Shown here: in pieces, positions 29,740 through 35,521 of the stretch
Position numbering within the stretch: the first letter of the stretch is position 1
How the letters are laid out: each line of letters begins with the position of its first letter
Source of the DNA: Methanobacteriota archaeon
GTDB lineage: Archaea; Thermoplasmatota; Thermoplasmata; UBA10834
DNA length: 35,521 nucleotides
Direction of reading: 5' to 3'
Assembly (NCBI GenBank): GCA_020347565.1
Contig: CP070732.1
Location: forward strand, 1,773,687 to 1,809,207
Notes under the pieces: generated by a model
What the model saw: the letters and a program-made list of their open reading frames with translations, nothing else
Databases searched by the model: none
Told to the model about the DNA's origin: nothing
Program-made: the position numbers and the translations under genes

Positions 29740-31149
29740 TCATGGTGAGCCGACATCGTCCGGGAGCTTCTTTCCGGGGTTCATGATGTTTTCCGGGTCG
29801 AGAATGCGCTTGATCCCACGCATGACATCCAACGCGACCTCCGTGTACTCCAGCCTGATATTCTCCTTGTGCTGGATGCCCACACCATGACAGCTGGAAA
29901 TCGAGCCACCAAGCTCCGTCGCGAGCGTTGCCACTTCCTCAAGCGCGGCCTGGTACTCGCGCCATCCGTCCGCTCCCTCCGGCACCTTGTAGCGGCCACC
30001 AACCATCTTGTACCTGCCAACGTCGAGCCCGTATCTGTCACCGGGTATCGGCCTGATGCCGTGCCTCTTCATGATATCGCCCCAGAGACGGTCGTAGAAC
30101 TCCTCGATGCGGTCCATCGGAACATATGTCGTTAGCACGTCCTCGAACCTCGTTTCCACCCTCGCACCGCACCACTGCTCCGTGTACCGGTCCATGTACG
30201 CGCGCGTGTGCTCCTCATCGGCGATGACGCCTCCGAGCTCGCGAACGATCCCACGTACGTATTCACGCTCCGCTTCGACCTCTCCTCGAGTGCCATCGAG
30301 GCCGACGTAGAACAGGCCCTTCTTCCCCTCTGGCGCCCCGAGCGATTCGGCGTCCGCCGCCTCGTACGCCTCTCCGCCGGTAAAGGTCACGCACGACGAC
30401 ATCAGCCGCTGGGCAGCGTCGTTCGCCCTCCAGAAGTCGTCGAAGAAGGCGAGCACCATGTCCCTCTCTTCAGGAAGAGGCTCAACCCTAAGGGTCGCCT
30501 CGGTCACGATGCCGAGCGTCCCCTCCGCACCGATGAACAGGTGGTGGAGGCCAATCCCGGTCGACGTGTAGAGCACCTTCGGACCCGTCCTGAGCTTCCG
30601 ACCGTCGGCGAGAACGACCTCGAGAGACATCACGCGGTTGGCTATCGTTCCGTGCTTCTGGTTCTTCCGGCTGAAGGCCGACGTCGATATCGCACCGCCA
30701 ACGGTCGCCATCCGATGGGATCCCTGCTCCTGTGTCAGCGTGAACCCGTGCTCGTTGAGGTACTCCTCCAGTTTCTTGAGGGTGACGCCCGTCTGCGCCG
30801 TCACGTGCAGATCCCTATGGTTCAACTCCATGATGCCGTCCATCTTGATCGTGTCGACTATGATGCCGCCGTGGATGGGGACAAGCATGCCTGTCCTGTT
30901 GGAGCCGCCTCCCTTCGGGATGAGAGGTATCCTGCGCTCGGACGCGAGCCTCACCACTTCTCTCACTTCATCCGAAGTCTCCGGAAGAACCACGAGGTCC
31001 GGAGCGTATTCGTAGTCGCTTTCGAAGGGAATCCTGTAGGTGTCCTTCCTGTACAGGACCGTATCCGCCGCCCTCCACAGGACCTTCTCCTCTCCCAGCA
31101 TCCCGACGAGAAGGCGCCTGACCTCCTCTCTTTCCTCCCCGTCGATCAA
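29740..31149 (-). CDS. FAD-linked oxidase, GlcD/D-lactate dehydrogenase family
   Basis: A 469-residue flavoprotein. The FAD-binding PCMH domain occupies residues about 45-225 (PDLVVLPETSDEVREVVRLA, PLIPKGGGSNRTGM, GGAISTSAFSRKNQKHGT, FIGAEGTLGIVTEATLRVEP). The C-terminal substrate-cap domain ends with ISSCHGVGIQHKENI and IKRILDPENIMNPGKKL. Family members oxidise glycolate, D-lactate, D-2-hydroxyglutarate or alkyl-DHAP. The adjacent Fe-S protein makes a GlcD/GlcF- or Dld-type 2-hydroxyacid dehydrogenase likely. The TTG start at 31149 overlaps the upstream stop as TTGA. Confidence 0.9.
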   Translation of the reverse strand: MIDGEEREEVRRLLVGMLGEEKVLWRAADTVLYRKDTYRIPFESDYEYAPDLVVLPETSDEVREVVRLASERRIPLIPKGGGSNRTGMLVPIHGGIIVDTIKMDGIMELNHRDLHVTAQTGVTLKKLEEYLNEHGFTLTQEQGSHRMATVGGAISTSAFSRKNQKHGTIANRVMSLEVVLADGRKLRTGPKVLYTSTGIGLHHLFIGAEGTLGIVTEATLRVEPLPEERDMVLAFFDDFWRANDAAQRLMSSCVTFTGGEAYEAADAESLGAPEGKKGLFYVGLDGTRGEVEAEREYVRGIVRELGGVIADEEHTRAYMDRYTEQWCGARVETRFEDVLTTYVPMDRIEEFYDRLWGDIMKRHGIRPIPGDRYGLDVGRYKMVGGRYKVPEGADGWREYQAALEEVATLATELGGSISSCHGVGIQHKENIRLEYTEVALDVMRGIKRILDPENIMNPGKKLPDDVGSP

Positions 31150-32333
31150 CTCTCGCCGCCCCCTCCGTCTGCCGACAGCCTGTCCACGAGGACGGATATC
31201 TCCTCGACCGTGACGGACGAGTCGAGTGATTCAGAGGCCGCTGAGAGGGTCTGGACGCAGAACGGGCAGGCCGTCACGAGTATCGACGCGCCGGTCCTCT
31301 CGGCCTCCCGCACCCTCTTCCGCGCGACCCTCAAGGACAGGTCGCCGTATGCGGTCTTCACGCCTCCCCCGCCGCCACAACACATAGACAGCTCCCTGGA
31401 GTTCCTCATCTCCACCAGGCTAAGGCCCGATATGAAACCGAGGATCTCGCGCGGCTCGTCATAGATGCCCGCGTACCGCCCCAGGTGGCAGGGGTCGTGA
31501 TATGTCACCGTCGCGTCCAGCCCCGCAACGCGGAGCCGTTGGCTTCGGAGGACCTCAAGGATGTACTGCGTCGAATGCATGACCTCGACCCCCTGGAGCA
31601 TGTCGCCGTAGTCCTGGGCGATCGTCTTGTAGCATCCTGAGCACGGGGTCACGACCCTCCTCGCCCCTGAGAACAGAATCGATTCGCAGTTCGCCTTGCG
31701 GAGTTCGCTGAACATCCGCTCCTCGCCTATCCTCTTTATTGTGGAACCACAGCACACCTCGTCTTCGAGCATCACCTGGAAGCTACCCCCGGTTTTGTCC
31801 ATGATGGACGCCACGGCCCGAGGGGTGGCCAACAGAGACCTGTCGAGCGCGAACGTGCAGCCAACGAAGAGTAGGTTGGATCCTGGCTGAGGCGCCCGCT
31901 GCGACCATGTGGCCGCGCTTGCCCAGCGTTTCCTGGAGCTGCGGGCTTGTCCCCACGGGTTGCCGTAGTTGCGGAGGCTGTTCGCCAGGTCTCGGTGCTC
32001 GGGAAGCATCTCGAGCCCGCGCCTCAGCAGAAAGGCCCTGAACTGCTCCACCGCTTCGGAGTTCTTCAGCCTCGCACCGCAGGACTCCTCGTCCCTCCTG
32101 CAGAGCAGGCACGAGTATGCGATCCTCATGGCCCTCTCATCAGGCTCGACGATCCCCTTCAATACCGCACGTATGAGCTCGTTCCTGCCCTTGGGGGACA
32201 TGCTCTCCTCGAGAACCTCCTCGTATACCGGGCAGCCGTCCTTGCAGCAGCCGCACCTGCAGTACACGCACGATTCAGAAACGGCTTCCATCATCTCTCC
32301 GACATCATCCGCTTGGGTGCTCGGGTCGGTCAT
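31146..32333 (-). CDS. Fe-S oxidoreductase with CCG domains (GlcF/HdrB/LldE-like)
   Basis: A 395-residue protein likely to pass electrons from the FAD oxidase downstream to a membrane carrier. The N-terminal ferredoxin-like region is unusual: ESCVYCRCGCCKDGCP packs six Cys in 13 residues, and the second site YSCLLCRRDEESCGARL lacks the usual fourth Cys-Pro. Two cysteine-rich CCG domains follow (VCCGSTIKRIG...VVTPCSGCYKT, then YHDPCHLGRYAG...MCCGGGGG...TACPFC), as in HdrB, GlpC and LldE. I choose ATG 32333 with GCGAGG upstream; the frame is open further to 32420 without a better start. It is probably co-transcribed with the SPFH gene upstream and the oxidase downstream. Confidence 0.85.
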   Translation of the reverse strand: MTDPSTQADDVGEMMEAVSESCVYCRCGCCKDGCPVYEEVLEESMSPKGRNELIRAVLKGIVEPDERAMRIAYSCLLCRRDEESCGARLKNSEAVEQFRAFLLRRGLEMLPEHRDLANSLRNYGNPWGQARSSRKRWASAATWSQRAPQPGSNLLFVGCTFALDRSLLATPRAVASIMDKTGGSFQVMLEDEVCCGSTIKRIGEERMFSELRKANCESILFSGARRVVTPCSGCYKTIAQDYGDMLQGVEVMHSTQYILEVLRSQRLRVAGLDATVTYHDPCHLGRYAGIYDEPREILGFISGLSLVEMRNSRELSMCCGGGGGVKTAYGDLSLRVARKRVREAERTGASILVTACPFCVQTLSAASESLDSSVTVEEISVLVDRLSADGGGGES

Positions 32334-32389
32334 CGACGGCCTCGCTGCTGGGGTATGGGCACGAGTGTACTTCACACTTGACGGCGAAC

Positions 32390-33145
32390 TCACACAGAGA
32401 ATTCCCTGAACAGCGTACACCAGGCCTTTCCGCCTCTCACGTCGCTCATGAAGTCCTCACACATGTGCCTGAAGGGACAGTTGGCGTTGCATTCTATGGA
32501 CGGTGCGGGGCCGCCGACGTCATCCGCCCCGTCGCTCAGGTTCGCACAGGGCTCACGGGAGACCAACAGGGTGTCGCAGCCTGGCGGGACTGCTCTCAGG
32601 GCGATTCTATCCATCTGCTCTGCCTCCATGGCCTTCGCAAGCTCTGGAGGTCCCCGCACCTCTTTCAAGAACACGGCCATGACCACGACTCCCAACTCCT
32701 TCAGATGGCGCGAGTGCATCATACGTATCCTAGTCGACCTTCCCAGGTTCGTCGCCGATGTCAGGGCCTCCTTGATAGGTATACCTGCGAGCTCGTCCCT
32801 GAGTATGTCCCTCGCAACCGCGAGGACACGCCTTCTGAGCAACGCCCTGGCTTCCTGCCGTGCGCAACCGGCTGTTCGATCGACGGTGAAGTCTATGGCC
32901 GCCGCCGCCCTGCGCGGGTTCGCGACCTTGTAGACGACCCCCCCCTCAACGCGGACTCGCTGGAAGTCCGACGACCTCTCACGGAACTCGAATCTGGCTT
33001 CGGTCGACCCGAGCGGCACGCTGACGACCCTCGTTATCCGAGGCACGTATAGGAAGCTGAGCCCCCTTCCTTCCCGGACGGGACGGCCGCGGACATACTC
33101 TATCACGTGGTCGGACGGTCCTGCGCTGTGGTGGCCCAGAATCAC
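32390..33145 (-). CDS. SPFH/Band 7-like protein with C-terminal cysteine motif
   Basis: A 251-residue protein. Residues about 10-180 resemble the SPFH (stomatin/prohibitin) domain: HVIEYVRGRPVREGRGLSFLYVP, SSDFQRVRVEGGVVYKVANP, then a long helix pair (ALLRRRVLAVARDILRDELAG). There is no N-terminal membrane helix, unlike most stomatins. The C-terminus has CNANCPFRHMCEDF and other Cys, a possible zinc or Fe-S site. The GTG start at 33145 has a strong GGTGAT SD. It leads into the Fe-S/FAD pair on the same strand, with a 56-base gap. Function inferred only as a scaffold. Confidence 0.68.
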   Translation of the reverse strand: MILGHHSAGPSDHVIEYVRGRPVREGRGLSFLYVPRITRVVSVPLGSTEARFEFRERSSDFQRVRVEGGVVYKVANPRRAAAAIDFTVDRTAGCARQEARALLRRRVLAVARDILRDELAGIPIKEALTSATNLGRSTRIRMMHSRHLKELGVVVMAVFLKEVRGPPELAKAMEAEQMDRIALRAVPPGCDTLLVSREPCANLSDGADDVGGPAPSIECNANCPFRHMCEDFMSDVRGGKAWCTLFREFSV

Positions 33146-33613
33146 GCCATCACCTTCCCGAGCCGCGCCAACATCGAAGCGTTCACTGATCCGACCGATT
33201 CAACAGCTGTAGAGTGCACGAGCTACCCTCCCCCGCCGCCGTGGAACAGCCTGAACCCTATAGGCGAGAGGGTCCGGCTGGCCAAGCCGGCCTGCTATAC
33301 TGACTACCTGATTGGGTGTCTCTCGCTTTAACCCTGTCGATTGACAGTCCCGCTTCGGGTAGACAGGTGTCGTTGGACCTCCCGGGCATTAGATATCGTC
33401 AGGAGATCGTGGCCACATGGGATATGAAAGCCAGAAGCGAAGGCGCATAGACTGCGACGCGAGCCGAGCACTGGAAACTACTGGCCTGCACTCGCGCTCC
33501 TGGGGCTCACGGCCGTCATCCTGTCCTGAGACAGCTTTCGCTGTCCGCCTCGAGCCGTTGCATCCCATGCGTCTAGTCGAGGGATGACGGGAATCGGCGA
33601 ATAGGCCGTCCCG
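33146..33613. other. 468-base stretch with no supported gene
   Basis: I see no convincing gene. It holds a perfect 6-bp hairpin (CCGGCT/AGCCGG, loop GGCCA, near 33277-33293) with no T-run after it, and a short inverted repeat CTGTC/GACAG near 33337-33350. On the plus strand, around 33420-33530, a broken frame ends NYWPALALLGLTAVILS before a stop, resembling the end of a membrane-protein gene with no start. A minus-strand 25-codon frame (GTG near 33220 to TGA near 33142) overlaps the SPFH start by a few bases. Confidence 0.3.
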
Positions 33614-33832
33614 TCAGTCTTTCTTCTTCTCCAATGCCCCTGCGATGATTACCGAGGCCGTCACCAACGCGGCCGACAACGCACCCATGCTGGCGGTCAG
33701 TGAGTCGTCGAACAGCACATCGGTCGCGACCTTGACGATGAGGAGCGTCAGGAAGAAATAGATAAGGCCGAGGATCACCATCATGACCGTCGCGACAAGC
33801 GTTACCGCAAGGACGTCGAGCCTGCTCTTAAT
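33614..33832 (-). CDS. Small two-helix membrane protein, possible ATT start
   Basis: A 72-residue hydrophobic protein: KSRLDVLAVTLVATVMMVI-LGLIYFFLTLLIVKV forms the first membrane helix or helices, then VLFDDSLTASMG, a second helix (ALSAALVTASVIIAGAL) and a charged end EKKKD. A very strong SD (GGAGGAGGTGAG) lies about ten bases before an ATT codon, and the only stops upstream leave no ATG, GTG or TTG in between. The first ATG (33784) would cut the first helix and leave the SD 55 bases away. So either ATT is the start or the protein is shorter. No family recognised. Confidence 0.6.
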   Translation of the reverse strand: MKSRLDVLAVTLVATVMMVILGLIYFFLTLLIVKVATDVLFDDSLTASMGALSAALVTASVIIAGALEKKKD

Positions 33833-34038
33833 ACCCGTTCTCTCACCTCCTCCTCGATACTAGACCGAGGGCACAAACGTATCGAGGTAGCTATACTAGG
33901 GTTTTGCTCGTCCAGTTCGGCTATCGTCGGCTGTGTCCGTCCGCAGTTGAGGTGAGCTCTCGCCTATCACCTGACAACCACACCCGTCCTGGCAATGGCA
34001 GAAGGGGCGGCGATCGGCCGAGCCCCGAAGGCACTCCG
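33833..34038. promoter_or_regulatory. Intergenic region with promoter of the small membrane protein
   Basis: On the minus strand CTAGTATAGC near 33884-33895 is TATA-like and about 55 bases from the small membrane protein start. The strong GGAGGAGGTGAG SD lies at about 33843-33855. Nothing else is recognised; the plus-strand frame at 33904 has no coding character. Confidence 0.35.
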
Positions 34039-35079
34039 TCATGGGACGGGAAGGGGCTTTCTGTAGAATGTGAAAGCGCGCTGTACCTGGAAACCCACGC
34101 TCTCGTACAGCTTCATCGCCTTGTGCTTATTCTCCGCCTCAGTATCCAGCATGACCTCGGTCGCGCCCCTCCGCCTCACCGCAATCAGTCCCATCGACAG
34201 CAATGCGCTCCCCACGCCCTTTCGCCGCCACCGCTCATCTACGCAGACGAGCCACGCCTGCGCGACTTTCCTTCCAATCCGCTCGATCACCTCGTCATCC
34301 ATCCGCATTTCGACCACTCCGACGGGTTCTGGACCTTCCCAGGCCACATGGATCAGCTCGAGGTCCAACGTATTTGACTTCAGCCATGAATCAAAGCCCT
34401 CGTCGCTCCACATATCCGCCGAGAACCACGGCTCGCCCTCGAAGCAACGGACGAAGAGATCCCACAGCTTGCGCAGCTCGTCCGCGCGAGGATGCCTGAT
34501 GGCCAGACCAGAAGGCATGTCGCTCACGGTCACATCGTCGAGCCGTGTGTGTCTCATCTCGAGCAAGTGCCAGACCGGAGTGTATCCGTTGGCCTCCACG
34601 AGCCGCCTCCAATCGTTTGGCGGGTCGAACGCCCACACCTGGAGGTACTTCTCCCTGGGGCCTTCATGTGCGGACGATATATGCTCCAGCAACTTCTCGT
34701 TGCGTCGGAACAGGGCGTCCTCGATGCCCTTTCCCCTCCAGGGTTTGAGCAAGTAGACGTAGTGACGGTAGGCTTTCACATCCTCTCGGTCGTTGTTGTG
34801 AGAGATACGCGAGTAGCCGACCGTGTCGCCAAACACGTCGACGAAGAGCACATCCGAGTATGGGTCCTGGCGGTCTGAGTCGGAGAACTGCTCCTTTATC
34901 TCGTCGGCTGTCGTAATCCACTCCACGCCGTCGGCCTTGAGGCTCTCCTCCTCGATGCGTGACATCAGGTCGAAATCCTCCGCGCCCCGGAACGTCCTGA
35001 ACCGCAGGCCTGGTACAACTGGCGAGTCGTCGACCTCGGCCGTCCGTTCCGCCGGAATCGGCGGCAGCGCGCGCTTCAT
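34039..35079 (-). CDS. Tandem GNAT-family acetyltransferase
   Basis: A 346-residue protein of two GNAT domains. The first (about 25-170) keeps the shape YVYLLKPWRGKGIEDALFRR, but its acetyl-CoA loop is altered (RGKGIEDAL instead of R-x-x-G-x-G/A). The second (about 190-340) has the canonical WLVCVDERWRRKGVGSALL (RRKGVG) and ends AMKLYESVGFQVQRAFTFYRK. So the second domain is probably the active one, as in MshD-like tandem acetyltransferases; the substrate is unknown. GGAGAGGAGG lies about ten bases before ATG 35079. TATA-like TAGTAATATC lies at about 35131-35145. Confidence 0.88.
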   Translation of the reverse strand: MKRALPPIPAERTAEVDDSPVVPGLRFRTFRGAEDFDLMSRIEEESLKADGVEWITTADEIKEQFSDSDRQDPYSDVLFVDVFGDTVGYSRISHNNDREDVKAYRHYVYLLKPWRGKGIEDALFRRNEKLLEHISSAHEGPREKYLQVWAFDPPNDWRRLVEANGYTPVWHLLEMRHTRLDDVTVSDMPSGLAIRHPRADELRKLWDLFVRCFEGEPWFSADMWSDEGFDSWLKSNTLDLELIHVAWEGPEPVGVVEMRMDDEVIERIGRKVAQAWLVCVDERWRRKGVGSALLSMGLIAVRRRGATEVMLDTEAENKHKAMKLYESVGFQVQRAFTFYRKPLPVP

Positions 35080-35263
35080 ATCGTTCTATCCTCCTCTCCG
35101 TTATGGAGACTCCGCATCCCGTACTACGAAGATATTACTATCTATCCAACATGGGAGCCAGTTTGGCCGATTCGGAATTCAATTCGACGGACTCGTGGAC
35201 GATAGACTCGTGACGGCCCGTCGCTGTCAAACCCCTTACCTTTTCCCACTTGTTTCCTGGCTA

Positions 35264-35521
35264 CTACAGCTTGTCCCTCCAGGCGACGGACCTATCCTTC
35301 AACAGTTCTCTGAGTTCTCCATACAGACGCTGAGCTACCTCTGCCTTGGCGGCTTGCTGGACGTCGGACTCGTGAGCGCCCGCCATTGCATTGAGAACCC
35401 TCCTGGTGAGGTCTTTCAGGTCGCTGTCAGCATTTGGAAGGTTCTCCAAGAGTTCTCGTGCAAACCCATGCTGTGGCTCAGGGAGATGGCCCCCTCTGAT
35501 ATACTGGAATTTTGACGCGTG
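35264..35521 (-). CDS. 3' end of an unrecognised gene running off the right edge
   Basis: The frame is open from the right edge to a TAG at 35264, encoding at least 85 residues. The text is coherent: FQYIRGGHLPEPQHGFAREL, then LTRRVLNAMAGAHESDV, then RLYGELRELLKDRSVAWRDK, mostly charged helix. An internal TTG at 35449 could be called as a start, but the frame upstream of it also looks coding, so I treat this as a C-terminal fragment. Family unknown. The 180 bases between it and the GNAT gene hold only the GNAT promoter. Confidence 0.55.
   Translation of the reverse strand, partial: HASKFQYIRGGHLPEPQHGFARELLENLPNADSDLKDLTRRVLNAMAGAHESDVQQAAKAEVAQRLYGELRELLKDRSVAWRDKL

Noticed and set aside
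30208..31464. 418-codon plus-strand frame
   Set aside because: It lies opposite the FAD oxidase and Fe-S protein genes, both of which have clear domains. The frame is Arg/Pro/His-rich with no recognisable segment.
33277..33293. CCGGCT/AGCCGG hairpin as an RNA gene or terminator
   Set aside because: It is a single short stem with no T-run, no SRP, RNase P or tRNA signature around it, and no sign of a larger conserved fold.
1..35521. CRISPR arrays, insertion sequences, rRNA, phage or toxin-antitoxin genes
   Set aside because: I looked for spaced direct repeats, transposase motifs and rRNA signatures by eye and saw none.

Overview
This window reads as chromosome from a high-GC archaeon, most likely a euryarchaeote related to the Thermoplasmatota. 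The archaeal signs are an archaeal-length PheT, deoxyhypusine synthase, mevalonate kinase, a DUF2116-type zinc-ribbon membrane protein, a KaiC-like ATPase, TATA-type promoters about 25 bases upstream of probable leaderless starts, and SD sequences of the GGTGAT/GGAGG type. The placement near Thermoplasmatota is an inference from a class II (not class I) HMG-CoA reductase and a CoaD-DUF84 fusion. I see no rRNA, CRISPR array, insertion sequence or phage gene.

Layout. 1-4.0 kb: a KaiC-like gene cut by the left edge, diverging from pheT; tRNA-Ser(TGA); two tandem cysteine-rich small proteins; a phosphopantetheine adenylyltransferase/DUF84 fusion; a small zinc-ribbon membrane protein. 4.0-7.8 kb: isoprenoid and lipid genes (mevalonate kinase diverging from class II HMG-CoA reductase, then a dolichol/phytol-kinase-like membrane protein and a dTMP-kinase-like P-loop enzyme). 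7.8-13 kb: a CDF cation transporter, a large unrecognised helical/zinc-ribbon protein, a CBS-pair protein sharing one TATA element with deoxyhypusine synthase, and an unrecognised coiled-coil protein. 13-20.4 kb: amino-acid metabolism (an isopropylmalate/isocitrate dehydrogenase family member, tRNA-Leu(GAG), a threonine-synthase-like enzyme, then ilvB-ilvN-ilvC-FAH-ilvE). 20.4-28.8 kb: a chemotaxis signalling set (cheR on the minus strand; mcp-cheW-cheY-cheB-cheA-cheC-cheD on the plus strand) with no archaellum genes in view. 28.9-35.5 kb: a tandem-ACT protein, an SPFH/Fe-S/FAD-oxidase gene group, small and poorly understood genes, a tandem GNAT protein, and the 3' end of a gene running off the right edge.

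The most interesting observation is in front of ilvB. A consensus-like TATA box is followed about 25 bases later by the ATG of a 28-codon ORF. Its last 16 residues (VPLVLDVVLDLRILSL) include 11 Val/Leu/Ile, the amino acids whose synthesis the operon encodes. The codons for Val19-Val20-Leu21 can also base-pair over eight positions with the ilvB ribosome-binding site. This looks like a leader-peptide (attenuation-like) control element in an archaeon, probably acting on translation because no U-tract terminator follows. A second leaderless upstream ORF precedes the chemoreceptor gene and ends in a TTGA stop/start overlap with it. Several genes here appear to use TTG starts, and two may use CTG or ATT.
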